A DNA stretch of 64,000 nucleotides from Muscardinus avellanarius (GCA_963383645.1 OY726560.1:62990058-63054057), one strand, 5' to 3'. Positions 11,475 through 23,025 are shown, counted from the stretch's first letter. The notes: generated by a model from the letters alone, not told the origin. A program made the numbers and translations.

Positions 11475-11892
11475 TTATGTCTTTCTTAATGTTTAGAGTA
11501 GATCGAGTGTAGTCCTGGAGAAATAAGATAAGCCTCATGTTGGTACCTAACCTCACAGAGGATATAGTATTGATAAGGTGCTAAAAGATGAAGGTTCCGG
11601 CATACAGAGATATAGAGCAAAGTTTTTTCTAAAGCAAAGAAATAAACCCCACAACATGCAAACATGGATTGTAAAAGGAGAACCGTAGTCTTGGTTCTGT
11701 TGGGTCAGACAAGGTTTGCCAAGTCGATGCCTGGAAGTGAGCCTGGAAAAAGAGGGTAAAACTATAATAGAATAGGCTCTGACACTTCAAGGCTGAGGAA
11801 TTTTAACCTCATTTTGTAGGCTATGAGGGATCCTCAAGTATTTTTACTTAAGAAAATAACAGTGATCGAACATAACTTTTAAAAAGTTGATA
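11475..11892. other. Unassigned DNA
   Basis: Nothing recognised. Confidence 0.4.
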
Positions 11893-11894
11893 TT

Positions 11895-12091
11895 AGCCAG
11901 GTGTGGTGGCACAAGCCAAGCCTGTAATCCCAATACTTGGGAGGCTGAGATAGGAGAATCACAGTTTCTATCTCAGCCTCAGCAACTTAGACCCTGTTTC
12001 AAAATAAAAATAAAAGAGGGCTGGGGGTGTAGCTCAGTGGTAGAATGCACCTGGGTTTAATTCCTTGTACCAAAAAAATAAAATTAAAAAT
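11895..12091 (+). mobile_element. B1-dID-type SINE, type A
   Basis: B1 arm agccaggtgtggtggcacaag, linker aaaataaaaataaaagag, and ID arm ggctgggggtgtagctcagtgg ... ttgtacc, with an A-rich tail. 'ttaaaaag' occurs on both flanks and may be the core of the target-site duplication. Confidence 0.9.
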
Positions 12092-12599
12092 TAAAAAGAT
12101 TCACCTGACAGAAATAGGGTAAACAAAGGGATAAACTATAAACAAGAATATAATTTATAATTATTTTAAAATTTTAATGTGACATAATAAAAGGCTAAAT
12201 TAAAATCATAGCAACACCAGAGAAGAGACATTAGATGCATGAGAATCAACAGAGTATAGCAGCCAATTTGATAAGATGGAGACATAAATAATAAGACAGA
12301 ATAGATTTTCCTAAGGGACTAAAAAGTTGGTGGAACTCTTTTTTGTGTGGGGGGAATTCTCAATAACAACATAAAGGAAAATCCAGTGACCTGGCTGAAG
12401 GAGGGAAGGGTAAGAGGATGACATATTCTCCAAGCTAAAGCTGCTGAAATAGTATAGAGGCACTTAATAGGTAGAGATAAATTGTGATGTTATGCTATAA
12501 AAATATAGATATTTAATCTCTTCCCCCAAGTTCCTGGCACAGAACATCTGAAACTCTTGTAGGGGCACTAAGATAATCTTTTGTTCTAATATTTGGGCT

Positions 12600-13310
12600 T
12601 TAACCTCAAGTTCCTAAAAATAGAACTCTTGAGACCTTTGAAATTTCCTGAGTGATAATGTCTGCCACAGAGTTCCTAAAGCCCTTGGAATTTCCTAGGC
12701 AATAGTAGTATATTTGTTGTAATGGAATTATTCTTGATGGGCTTTTGGACATCCTCAAGATGGAAGCCTGTGGTCAGGGAAATCAATCATGTAATTAGAG
12801 AGTTGGAACTTTCACCCTATGACCCCAAACCCTTTTCAAGGAGAGATAAACTTAATATTGAGTTGATCACAAATGACTAATGATTTAATCAACCATACCT
12901 ACATGATGAAGCCTCTGTGAAAGTCCAAAATAACTGGGTTTGGGGAGCTTTCAGACATCTGAATACATGGAGCTGCTGGAGGGAAGTATGCCATGAGAAG
13001 GTATCAGAGCCTCATCCTTTGCATTTCTTCCATCTGGCTGTTCATCAGTATCCTTTATTGTGCATTTTATTAATAAAGTAACAAGTGTTCAAGTGTTATT
13101 CAGTGTTTCCCTGACTTCTGTGAGTTGCTCAAGCAAATTAACCCCAAAGGAGACTGCCTACTACTTAATATTACCATCTGATGGGGGGGGGGGATTTTGT
13201 GGGATTGAGCCCTTAACTTGCGGGATCTTATGCTAAATGTAAGTGGTGTTAGATTTGAATTATAGGACACCCAAATAGTGTCCACCAAAGATTTTCTTGT
13301 TATGTGGGCA
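12600..13310 (+). mobile_element. Old LTR-like interspersed repeat
   Basis: The segment has the layout of an ancient LTR. A 'ctggctgttcatcagtatcc' block is followed by 'ttattaataaagtaac' (AATAAA), then 'gtttccctgacttctgtgag' and 'ctcaagcaaattaacccc', and later 'gggattgagcccttaac' and 'aattataggacacccaaat'. I recall this motif order from a widely dispersed mammalian LTR-type repeat but cannot name the subfamily. A run of 9-10 G lies near 13184. Confidence 0.45.
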
Positions 13311-13422
13311 AATATCCTCCACATCTGAAGTATATTGAATGTGAATAGAAAAATCACATCTGTTTTCCCATATTCTTAGATAAATTTGGAGATGTAGCTC
13401 AGAAGAGTAATTCTACTTTGTT

Positions 13423-13763
13423 TTGTTGCTGCTTTCTTTTTTATCAATTCTTTTTTCATTGGGTGCCTTGTAGTTTTACATCATAATGGAGTAAAAAATG
13501 TTAGAAAAATATTTTCACACAACTCTTTCTGTCCTCCCCACCATATCCCTCCTACACACACATACCCCACATGTCTTAAAAGCATATCCATGTTCATAGC
13601 AGTAAAAATTTACAATAGCCAAATTATGGAACAAACCTAGATGTTCATTAACAGATGAATGGATCACAAAACTTTGGTATATACACACAATGCAATTTTA
13701 CTCAGCCATTAAAAAAAGAACAAAATTAGACCTTTTGCAGGAAAATTGAAGAAGCTCAAGTGG
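13423..13763 (-). mobile_element. Short LINE-1 insertion with 5' inversion
   Basis: The left part (about 13435-13575) is an L1 3' end in minus orientation (tttttcattgggtgccttg ... ccaccatatccctcc). The right part (13578-13740) is the end of L1 ORF2 in plus orientation (catgttcatagcagtaaaa ... cacacaatgcaattttac). Flanks ttctactttgtt (13411-13422) and ttctgctttgtt (13764-13775) form a 12-bp target-site duplication with one mismatch around the whole unit. This is the signature of twin priming: one integration event with its 5' segment inverted. Confidence 0.8.
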
Positions 13764-13775
13764 TTCTGCTTTGTT

Positions 13776-14500
13776 AAGGTGATCATGGTGCATGATAGGA
13801 CACAGCTCAGGAAGGAAGAGACATCCAAGGACACAACCTTGAAAAGTACCTATTTATCTCATAAAAATAGAGATTCAGGGCTCAATCAAGAAATAAAGGT
13901 CCAATAAGTCAGAAAAAAATCAGAATTCACTATAGCAAGGTTCTTATAACTGAGATAGGAAACCAGACCACATTGGGAGAAATCCCAAATGTGAATTTCT
14001 CTTTCCAGAAGTTTAGAAGAGATGAAAAAGAGGGAATAAGGTGGAACTTGAGGGAATGCCAGGTAAACAGAAAGTATTGTAAGAATTTTGAGAAGGAAGA
14101 CAAAGAAATATGGAACAGAAGAGATTTTATTATATAGCTTGATAAAGGGGGGAAAAGGCCCAAAACTGAACTATGGATTATCCCCCCCTCCTTTAATTAC
14201 TAAACCTAGTTCTTTTCTAGAATTATTTATCTTAACACAAGGCAAGGCAGAAAGGGTCCTTTCAAATATTTCTTTCACCTTCATTCCACATTCCTTCATT
14301 CCTAATTCTTTACTGCAAATGTACTTCTCAGCCCTCAAAGCTAATCTTTTTTTCCTCTTTCACACATCCAAATCTACTACATGATTCTGATTTCTCTGCA
14401 AAACGGTTATTAGTAGCCACTTAAAAGTTTATCTGCCCACTTCTCTTCATCTACATACAGTTTGTTCTACATACATCAACTAGAGTGATTGAGAAATCCA
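13776..14500. other. Unassigned DNA
   Basis: No recognised repeat or gene. Open frames on both strands (13930-14163 minus, 14088-14384 plus) have no recognisable features. Confidence 0.4.
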
Positions 14501-14504
14501 ATGC

Positions 14505-14990
14505 CAAGGGAGGATTCAAAATGGCGACTGCGGGACACAGCACTTCTCAGTGGCTGAAATAAATAAGGTTCAACTACCGAGAAGGCAGCATCTTAACTAA
14601 CAAAATAAATATATCTCAGAAACCAAAACAGATCCAGAAACCTTGGCAGAAAGAATCCAGAAACCCTAAACTGGGAGATCCACTGAAAAAAAAAAAAAAA
14701 AAAAAAACCTTTGAGCATCAGATCTGCTGCAGACACAGCCGGGCGCTGGCGCTAGAGCAGGTTGCCGGCCCAAACCGTAGTCCTTAGACCTGACTGACAC
14801 CAATGTGGCAAAATAACCCAAGAGTTTGAAAACAGACATAGAGCTCCAACATCTTAAGCAGCGAATGGCACCTGAGCCAGAAGCCTGTGTGCTCACCAAA
14901 GGCGGAACCACAGTGGCACAGTGAGTCCTCCAGATACTTGGATCAAGGAATCCAGGTATCTGAGTGCGTTCAGAGAAGCTGCAGGTCTTA
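14505..14990 (+). promoter_or_regulatory. L1 5' UTR start, presumed internal promoter
   Basis: By position this is the pol II internal promoter region of the L1. The first 30 bp contain aaaatggcgac, a plausible YY1 site. A run of 22 A at 14686-14707 separates an A-rich first part from a CpG-containing part (gccgggcgctggcgctag). Promoter activity is inferred from family knowledge, not shown. Confidence 0.45.
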
Positions 14991-15008
14991 GTGTGCACCC
15001 CCGGTCCG

Positions 15009-15600
15009 GTGCTAGCCCTGGGTGCCTGTCCCCCGTCCCAGGACCCAGCACTATCCTCATGTGCCCAACCGGTGCACCAGGACCTGCACTAGTTGTCTGT
15101 GCCACCCACACCCCAGCACTTACCTTGTACACATAGCCTGGGCATCCTGCCCAAGCCCTGATGCTAGCCTTCCGGGCCCTGCCCACTCACTGAGACTGGG
15201 TGCTAGCCTTGGGCCCCCAGCCTGCACCCTGGGTCCAGCACCAGCAGTGTATGACCGGCCCATGCCCTGGGACCCAGTGCTACCTTTCTGTGCCTTGCCT
15301 GAGGCTGAGACCAGTCCTAGCCTCTGTGCCCCGCCTGTACCCCCAGACCCAGCGTTAGCTGTCTGCACCTGCCCTGCACCCCCAAGACCCACCTCTAGTT
15401 GTCTGCAACTGCCCCATACCCTGAGACTTGGCGCTAACCTAGAGCGCCCAGCCCATGCCCTGGGTCCAGCGTTAGCCCTGTGTACCATGCCAGAGACCTG
15501 GATCAGGTGCTAGATGTCTGTGCCCAATTGCACTCCTGGACCAGCAAAAGCCATACACCCAGTCTGTGCCCTGGGACCTGGAAGTGCTCTGGCAGTAATT
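15009..15600 (+). repeat. GC-rich minisatellite, ~38-bp period, in L1 5' UTR
   Basis: A diverged tandem array of about 15-16 units. Unit starts, read by eye at the 'gcgctagcc'-like motif, fall near 15009, 15048, 15086, 15163, 15200, 15238, 15278, 15314, 15352, 15393, 15431, 15469 and 15507, mostly 37-41 bp apart. Each unit runs roughly from gcgctagcc through tctgtgcc and a C-rich part to tgggaccca. The array produces long spurious open frames on both strands (15022-15513 plus, 15120-15488 minus), which should not be taken as genes. Confidence 0.8.
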
Positions 15601-16699
15601 GTGTGTGCCCCAGAACCCATACAGCAACGCTTTGGCCAGGGTGCACCTTGGGACCCCATGGGCTATTCCAGTTAGAATTTCCAGAGACACAGGAAAAGTC
15701 CTCAAGGCGCAATACCTGCACAGTTCCTCAGGGGTAGGTTCCAAGACTACTTTGGACAAGGTCCACCCTTGCAGTAGAAAAGCACAGGCCTGAGTCCAGG
15801 GTGGAGAGTGCAGAGGCGCTGACTACAGGCTGGAAATACACAGAACCCGGGAATTGTACAGAATTTATTAACAGTGACACCAGATGCCCTGACACATAAA
15901 CCCAAAGCTGTCAAAGGCAAGAAGGAGGTCCAAACACCCAGAGAATGGCTTAAGAAGCTGACAATAAAGTACAGAGCAAATTAAGAGACACTGGATTATA
16001 CTCCAAAAGCTACCACAGCAATCAGACATTCAAATGTTATATCGACCCGACCCCATATTCAGAAATTAGTAGGACTGGTTTTTTGTTGTTGTTCTTTTTG
16101 TTTCCCATCTTTCTTTTCCATTTATCTGGGGTTTTTTAATATGCTTGATAGTTTGCTTTTTTTTCTGATCTCACACAGTCACTAGTTCTTTTTATTTTAT
16201 TTTATTTTGTCCTTTTTTCCTCTTTTTTACTCTCTTTTTTTTTCTTCTTCGGTTGTTGTTTTTTTTTTCATTGATTATATAATAGTTAGCTTTTGTATCT
16301 TGTGTTCATATTTTATTTGTGTTTGTTAGCTCCTTCCCCCATCCCTCTTACAAACTTCCCCACTCTAGCATATCCACTCTCTTCCCTCAAAACTTTTACC
16401 CGTACTATATCTCCTTGTATTTCATATCTCCATACTTAAATACTCTACTAACTACAAGAGTCCTACAATTTAACTCTTTCTCATTCTCAACAAGATATTA
16501 CCTTATTATGCTTAAATTCTTACTCAACCTACACATATCCTCTACCTAACCTGGCTCCTGTACCCATCACCCTGGCTCTTCCCCCATCACCCAACCCTCA
16601 CCATTGGAAAAAGTTCTGCTGACCTGCTGACACCTCTAAATTCCTAATACTAAGATTGGAGTAGACAGGCCTGAGAACCTTGAAAATATAAGAACCAGG

Positions 16700-17430
16700 A
16701 ATAATGAAGAGACAACAGAAGTCACGAATACTGACCTACAAGAAATGCAAGAAGGAGAGTTTAGAATCTTGATCTACAATATGATGAGCAGCTTTAAAAC
16801 AAGTCTACAGAAAATGAAAGAGGAAATAGAAACACTAAGAAAGAATCAGAAAGAGGTCTGAAATAAAATGAGTCAATAACTGAAATGAAGACAGCAATAG
16901 AAAGAAATTCTGGAAGATTAGATGAAATGGAAAGTAGAATATCATTCTTAGAAGACAGTTCATTCAAAACTGAAAACACAGGCAACAGCCTACAGCAGTC
17001 ATTACAGCAACAAAACCTAAACATCCAACAACTATGGGACAATATGAAGCATCCTAACTTAGGAATAAAAGGCATTGAAGAAGTAATAGAGGTACAGAAC
17101 AAGGGCATCCGTAATCTCTTCAAAGAAATAATTTCAGAGAATTTTCCAAAGATGGAAAAAGGCTTGGATCTTCATGTTCAGGAGACATACAGAACACCAT
17201 TAAGACAAGATCAAAGAAGAATGTCCCCACACCATATAATAGTCAAAATGACAAACATAGACATCAAGAAAAGAATCTTAAAAGCAGTGAGAACAAAAGG
17301 ACAGGTAACATATAGAGGCAAAACAATAGAAATTATGAAAGACTATACATCCCAAGTCATGAATGCCAGGAGAGACTGGTATGATGTGATCCAGACCCTG
17401 GAAGAAAACAACTTCCAACCAAAACTATGA
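16700..17430 (+). pseudogene. L1 ORF1 (RNA-binding protein), decayed
   Basis: ORF1 encodes the trimeric RNA chaperone of the L1 ribonucleoprotein. The longest open part is 16885-17430 (181 codons). It starts in a coiled-coil-like, Glu/Gln-rich region (residues about 1-50). It continues through the RNA-recognition-type domain ('IGIKGIEE'-like stretch, then 'ETYRTPLRQDQRR') and the C-terminal domain ('HHIIVKMTNIDIKKRILKA', 'KGQVTYRGKTIEI'), ending near 'LEENNFQPKL'. These are standard L1 ORF1p landmarks. Upstream codons from about 16700 belong to the N-terminus but are separated by stops near 16859-16880, so the protein is broken. It is followed by the ORF1-ORF2 spacer and the endonuclease. Confidence 0.85.
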
Positions 17431-17655
17431 TATCCAGAAAAACTATTATTCAAAGTTGATGGAGAAACAAAAGTGTTTCAAGATAAGCAGAACATCAAAA
17501 AATTCATTAATTCTAAGCCAACAGTGGAGAAAGAAATAAACCATGAAGAAGTAAAGAGAAGCAGACTGTAGAACCAGAGAAGAGATGAAGTTGATCAGCA
17601 GGGCATGTAAGTAAAGAAGAAATAATATTATATCCAACAGAAGATAGAACATAAA

Positions 17656-18250
17656 ATGACAGGAAACAAACATCATATTTCAATAATAACACTGAACGTC
17701 AAAGGACTTAACTTTCCAATCAAAAGACACAGACTAGCAAAGTGGATTAAAAACCATAATCCAAATATATGCTGTCTGCAAGAAACTCACCTTACAGCAA
17801 AAGACATTCACAGACTGAAAGTGAAAGGATGGAAAAGATATATCATGCCAATGGAGACCAAAAACAGGCAGGAGTAGCAACACTGATATTCAACAAAACA
17901 GACTTTAAGCAAACACACATCAAAAGAGACAAAGAAGGGCACTTCCTTTATTAAAATGAACAATCCACCAAGAAGATATAATGATGGTAAATGTTTATGC
18001 CCCGAATGTGGGTGCAGCCACATTTATAAAACAAACCCTCCTGGACATCAGATCTCAAATAGACCCAAATACAATATTAGTGGGAGATTTCAATACACCT
18101 CTCACACCACTGGATAGACCTTCAAGGCAAAAGATGAGTAAAGACTCTTCAGAACTAATGAAAACTATAAACCAAATGGACTTAATAGACATATACAAAA
18201 TATTTCAAACAGGAACAAGAGAATACACATTCTTTCAGGAGCATATAGAA
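17656..18250 (+). pseudogene. L1 ORF2 endonuclease region, frameshifted and truncated
   Basis: The APE-type endonuclease that nicks target DNA for target-primed reverse transcription. The start reads MTGNKHHISIITLNVKGLN, the N-terminal motif of L1 ORF2p, followed by 'CCLQETHL' with the catalytic Glu. A stop near 17876 ends this frame. The second frame continues through 'FNKTDFKQ' to a stop near 17954. A third frame from 17981 carries 'VNVYAPNVG' and 'ILVGDFNTPLTPLD' with the Asp/Asn metal-binding motif. The element ends before the conserved S-x-I-D-H-I-L histidine motif. Two frameshifts and the missing reverse transcriptase make it inactive. Confidence 0.88.
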
Positions 18251-18255
18251 ATACA

Positions 18256-18990
18256 ATTAAATTTTGTATATTAATCTTGTATCCTGAAACCTTGAAGTTT
18301 TGTGTTTGTCTTGTTGTTGTTGTTGTTGTTGTTTTGTTTTATTTTGTTTTGTTTTACAGTACTGGAGGTTTAAGCCAGGGGCATTCTACCTCTGAGATAC
18401 ACCTCAAGCCCTACTTTTTACTCTTTATTTTGAGACAAGGTCTCAGTAAGTTGCAGTGGGCCTCACTAAGTAGCTGAGGCTGGCGGAGAACCCAGATCCT
18501 CCTGTCTCAGCCTCCAAAGTACTGGGATTATAAGCATGTGCCACCACAACTAGCTTAACCTCAAGAGTTTTTAAATTTTATTCTGTCATCTTTTACATAC
18601 TATCTACATTATTTTTTGTGTAATATCAATGGCTGCTTTAGGATGTGTGTAGTACAAATTTTTAACTGATCATAATCTACCTCCCAGTAATAGCACACTA
18701 CTTTGCCTACTATATAAGAACTTTGGTATAGTGATATTCCATCTCCTCTCCTGACATCTGTGCTTTCATTGCCACACACTTTATTTCTACATATGCTACA
18801 AACACCACAATATATTGGTATTACATGTATGCCTATATAATTATAATTATTTAAAATTAGTCATCATGTATATATAAGAAGATATCTTTATATTTATCTT
18901 TGTTGTTATAATTTCCAGTACTATCTATTTATTTATGTGATTCCAGTTTTTAATCAATTCAAATCTGAAGTTTTTGATAATCAAAGTTTA
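18256..18990 (-). mobile_element. Older LINE-1 antisense fragment, split by a SINE
   Basis: 'gtatattaatcttgtatcctgaaacc' at about 18265-18292 is antisense to a familiar ORF2 segment. After the SINE, 18560-18990 contains 'cactttatttctacatatgc' and 'aacaccacaatatattggtatt', which resemble antisense L1M sequence. The second part is identified from memory of older L1 families and is less certain. Confidence 0.5.
18300..18555 (-). mobile_element. B1-dID-type SINE with T-rich tail
   Basis: The antisense ID arm (cagtactggaggtttaagcc ... cacctcaagcccta) and B1 arm (ctcagcctccaaagtactgg ... ccaccacaactagct) are preceded by a T-rich tail including (TTG)n at about 18308-18332. Flanks aaccttgaagtttt and aacctcaagagtttt look like a diverged target-site duplication. 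Confidence 0.88.
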
Positions 18991-19039
18991 AGTTTTTCTT
19001 TTCAACTCTTTGGTACACATCACTTAAGTATAAAGTGCT

Positions 19040-19087
19040 AAAAATTTCATATATATACATATATATATGTATATATATACATGTGTG

Positions 19088-19164
<77 letters not shown>

Positions 19165-19165
19165 A
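19040..19165. repeat. Compound (TA)n-(TG)n-(TATG)n microsatellite
   Basis: Alternating ATATAC/ATATAT runs (19050-19100) pass into about 20 TG units (19103-19149) and then a GTAT tetranucleotide run (19147-19166). It adjoins the tail of the next antisense SINE. Overlapping plus-strand frames here are microsatellite artefacts. Confidence 0.95.
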
Positions 19166-19370
19166 TTTTTTTCGGTACTGGGGATGGAACCCAGAGACAT
19201 TTTACCTCCGAGCTACACTCCAAGCCCTATTTTTTATTTTTTAATCTGAAACAGGGTCTCACTGAGTTGCAAAGGGCCTCACTAAGTAGCTGAGCTGTCC
19301 GTGAACCACGATCCTCCTATCTGAGCCTCCCTAATGCTGGGATTATAAGCATGTGCCATCATGCCTGGCC
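19166..19370 (-). mobile_element. B1-dID-type SINE, type A
   Basis: An antisense full-length copy runs from 'cggtactggggatggaaccc' to 'gccatcatgcctggcc'. The compound microsatellite directly before it sits where the 3' tail would be. Confidence 0.92.
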
Positions 19371-20575
19371 TTCAAGATCATTTTGAAGTTATATTCTTTG
19401 TCATGACTCCCCAAAATGCAGGCAGCATCTTCAAATTATAGTCTTTTCAAGTACTTTCTTCTCCACTATCCCTAATTTAGAATTTCTTATAAAATTTGTA
19501 AAAGAACTCATAACACTAGAGGGAATTCTTAAGACATTCACAAGCCTCTTTCCAATTCCCTCATAAGACCACAATGAATTGGAAAATCCGAAGATTCATT
19601 GTGATATGTCCTTAAGAAATCAAATCATTGACTGGTGCTATTATATGTGCCCCAATTTAGTACCAGGTTAACCCCCAAATTACTTTTGGGTCTGTACTTT
19701 GAACTGAAGTTGTTTTGGGATTATGGCTTTGAACTGAAGTTGTTGTTGGATTGTAAAGTTCCTCCCTGGGAAGAATTTACTGTGTTTGTGTTCTCTTACA
19801 GCCAATTGATATTTATATTCTGTCTGTTAACCCATCATGTAAAAATGGTATGCAGGTAATAATAACCTCAACTAGAGATCATACAAGTTTAACGGAGAGG
19901 AGGCAAGGGCCCAACATAATCCAAAAGGAAGAGCTCTCACCTAGAACAATGAAATTGGGGTGCACCAAGGAGCTCACATGACTGATAATCATGACAGAAT
20001 ATGGTCATTAAGACAGTGACAGAAAAATGGCCATACGAGAGGTTCAAATGGGAAAAAGAATTAAAAGTTACTAGAACAGAAGTTCCAAACTGTAGTCACT
20101 GGCTTGAGATTAATTTGCTTTACACATGGTTAGTAAAGTATGTTGTGGAAAATATTCTGAGTTTTATTTATTTAAATGTGATTAACAATGCTTCTAGGTA
20201 ATGCAAGAGAAGCCAGACAGAATCTATTGAGAGTAAGTATAGCCAGCTAAAGCCAGCTCACTATCAAATCAGATTATTATTAATTGTTCACTGTGCTGGG
20301 TAATTTGCTGCATCCTAAGGGGTAAAAATTCGGTAAAATCCAGTTCCTATGGTAAAATATTCTGTAATTTGGTAAACAATTAATGGTTTATATACATAGA
20401 AGAAATTATTTGTCCAAAGTATTCATTTTAAGTCAATACAAAATCTGTTTGATATTATATCAAAAGACCTGTGGGGTAAAGAACCTGAGAAAGAATAATT
20501 CAAATGAAAAGCACTGTACCCAATCAAAATATGTACCAGTGAACTACATAAATAGTTCACAAAAGAAGAAATAAA
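19371..20575. other. Unassigned DNA with a short tandem duplication
   Basis: No gene was recognised. A unit of about 31 bp beginning 'ctttgaactgaagttgtt' is present twice in tandem at about 19700-19760. The remainder is AT-rich unique sequence. Confidence 0.45.
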
Positions 20576-20579
20576 TATA

Positions 20580-21440
20580 TGAAAACATGTTCAACCACAT
20601 TAGCAGTCAGAGAAATGCAAATCAAAATTACACTGAGATTTCACCTAACTACAAGTAGAATGACAATAATTAAAATTCAAATAATAATAAACCTTGGAAA
20701 AGATGTGGGGAAGAAGTAGGAACTCTGAACATTGTTATTGGGATTGCAAATTAGTGTGGCCATTTTGGAGATCAGTGTGAAAGGAGCTCAGACAAATGAG
20801 AATAAACAGATCATGTGACTCAGGTATACCACCCCCAGGTATCTAGCAAAAGGGATTGAAACCAGACTGCCATATTAACACATGCATATCTATGTTTATA
20901 TCAACAAAATTCACAAGAACCAAAATATGGAATCAGCCTAGGTGTTCATCAACAAATGAATGGATTACAAACTTATGAAATATATACATGATGGAATGCT
21001 AGTCAGCAATAAAGAAGAGCATGATTGTGTCATTTGTAGAAAAATGGGTGTAACTGGAGAATATATATTAGGTGAGAATTTTTAGTCACAAACAATGAAA
21101 GGTCAGATGTTTTCCCTCATATGTGGAAACTAGGGAGAAACTGGGATACAGGAGGGACTCTAGACAAAGGAGGAGAGACCATAGTGGAGTGATGGAGGGG
21201 GTCTGAGGGAGGGAGGCAGGTGCAGAGAGGGAGACTCAATGAAAGAAATACTTCAGTGGTCATGATGTAGACACAAATTTATGAATGTCAATCACAATGT
21301 CGCATACAGGAAGGGTGAGGGAGCAGGGTGGAAATTGGGGGAGGCTCACCAAGCGCTGTGTGTATGTATGTCTCTTATTACTCTGAACTTTATCATGATG
21401 TATGATTACAATTCTCCAATTATTTTTTAAAGCATTGTAC
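20580..21440 (+). mobile_element. LINE-1 3' end (ORF2 C-terminus plus 3' UTR)
   Basis: The start reads 'catgttcaaccacattagca' and 'gagaaatgcaaatcaaaatt', the standard run-in to the ORF2 C-terminus. It continues through 'ggaaaagatgtggggaag', 'tattgggattgcaaattag' and 'tatgtttatatcaacaaa' to 'aggtgttcatcaacaaatg'. The 3' UTR follows with 'catatgtggaaactaggg', a purine-rich stretch and 'catgatgtatgattacaatt'. Numerous stops are present. It is 5'-truncated with no clear tail. Confidence 0.82.
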
Positions 21441-22578
21441 AAACCTCCTAAAGAACTGCAGTGACTTCAACATGTACAGAGAAAGGGTAGATCCGTCTCT
21501 GTAGGAGGGAGGAACAGCCTTCCTTCCTACCCTGCGTACAGGCACACTCTATTACACTGAAGAGCAATCACTCAAAGGGGAGAACAAGGGAGGGGTTCCA
21601 AGAGTAGAAATCCCAGTTTGAGCTTTGAGACATAATGAAGTTGAAAAAGATATAATAATTAATTGCGGTCACATATTCATGGACCATGAATTTGAGATTA
21701 AGAGCTTTCATCTATACAGAAAAGAAGCTTTTCATTTTCTGTACTCTCACTTCAAACAAGATAAAGTAATAGGAACCAGACTTATCTTCCCATCTGAAAC
21801 AATCAAAAAGAGTAAAGATGATAAATGAAGCAACAGGTTTTAAAACATTAAACACCAAACTGTAAAGAATAGTGATCTCTGAGGAACAGAAAATAAACAA
21901 GATGAACCCTATGATCGTCTCAGCTTATTGCTTTGAGGGAGTTTCCAGGATAAGATGCAGGACTGGGGAGCCAAGAATATCCCAAAAGAATCCCTAAATT
22001 GAAGAGAGAGCAGAGTCTTTGGGGTATCAAACTGGGTAGAGTTCACAGGATTCATTCCTGAACAGGAGAGTTTCACAAAGACAGAGGGAGAGACTCTGCA
22101 GATCTGAAAGTCTTCCTGTGAAAGCACATGTTTGTGCAGGAGGTGTACAAGGCTGCAGAAATAACCATTTGAGTGTGTTAGCGGGAATTTTAGAGATGTG
22201 GCCTGCTGGCTGGGAATAGCATGCATTATCTCTAGTCAGACAAGAAAAACCTCATACCCATGAGACATTGGAATACTCAGAAGACTCTTGCCTCCGTTGC
22301 AGAACAATTAGCCCAAGACTAGATCCTTCTCTGCCTCTTGTTGATAAGTCTTAAAAGCAAGACCCCAAATATCGAACTGTATTCAAGTTGCTTACCTACA
22401 TTCTAGAACAAAGGGATTTGTGGATAGAAATATTAAAGCAATGAATGGACTCATAAAGAAAAAGAGGGGTGGGAGTTGCTAAATAATAGTGCTATTAATT
22501 TCAGGGAAAAGGTTGACTTTAGGAACACATTTTAAAGGAAAACAGCACAAAATAAAATTCTATGTGACTGGTTTTGTC
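21441..22578. other. Unassigned DNA
   Basis: No assigned repeat or gene. A minus-strand 105-codon frame (21909-22226) has no recognised domain, and parts of this stretch may be very old L1 relatives. Confidence 0.4.
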
Positions 22579-22593
22579 AAAAAGAGCAACTTT

Positions 22594-22782
22594 ACCAGGC
22601 GTGGTGGCGCACACTTGTAATCCCCGCGCTTGGGAGGCGGAGACAGGTGGATCGTGCTGGTTCAAAGCCAGCAGCGCTGGCTTAAGAGACCCTGTTTCCA
22701 AATAAAAAAATATATAAAAAATAGGTTTGGGAGTGTAGCCCAGAGGTAGAAGGGCTTCCAGGAACCCTAGTACCACACACAA
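22594..22782 (+). mobile_element. B1-dID-type SINE, type B
   Basis: Well preserved. Left arm accaggcgtggtggcgcacac ... cccgcgcttgggaggcgg, then cagcagcgctggcttaag, and type B right arm ggtttgggagtgtagccc ... ccaggaaccctagtacc. Flanks aaaagagcaacttt (ending 22593) and aaaagaacaacttt (ending 22797) form a target-site duplication with one mismatch. Confidence 0.94.
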
Positions 22783-22797
22783 AAAAAGAACAACTTT

Positions 22798-23012
22798 GTA
22801 AGCATTGTGGTGCACACTTGTAGGCCCAGTACTTGGGAGGCTGAAAATGGCAGGTTCACTGCCAGGCTCCAAAACTTAGTGAGGCTGTCTACAACTTAGG
22901 GAGACCCTGTTTCAAAATAAAAGAATAAAATAGAGCTGAGGCTTTAGCTCAGAAGTACAATGCCCCCTGGGCTCAATCCCTAGTACCACACACACATACA
23001 AAAAAAAAAAAA
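22798..23012 (+). mobile_element. B1-dID-type SINE, type A
   Basis: The B1 arm 'gtaagcattgtggtgcacac' lies immediately after the type B copy's duplication. The ID arm 'gctgaggctttagctcagaag' ends ctagtacc with a CA-rich and A-rich tail. The two copies form a head-to-tail SINE cluster. Confidence 0.9.
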
Positions 23013-23025
23013 CCAGCTTTAAAGA

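Larger units (their letters stand above)
14505..18250 (+). mobile_element. LINE-1, 5' half, 3' part missing
   Basis: The order is 5' UTR, ORF1, spacer, ORF2 endonuclease. The 5' end begins near 'agggaggattcaaaatggcg', whose aaaatggcgac resembles the YY1-type site found at +10 to +20 of other L1 promoters. The 5' UTR contains a 22-bp A run (14686-14707), a GC-rich minisatellite (15009-15600) and a T/C-rich stretch (16080-16560). Coding resumes near 16700. The element stops at about 18250, inside the endonuclease, without a poly-A tail, and abuts antisense sequence of another L1. Loss of the 3' part is not the usual 5' truncation of L1 and suggests later rearrangement. Confidence 0.88.

Noticed and set aside
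15022..15513. 163- and 122-codon overlapping frames on both strands, Pro/Ala-rich
   Set aside because: They lie inside the 38-bp GC-rich minisatellite of an L1 5' UTR. Repeats with few AT-rich stops give long frames on both strands; no coding evidence.
19035..19293. Cys/Val/Tyr-rich frames as possible small cysteine-rich proteins
   Set aside because: They translate a (TG)n/(TATG)n microsatellite and a SINE.
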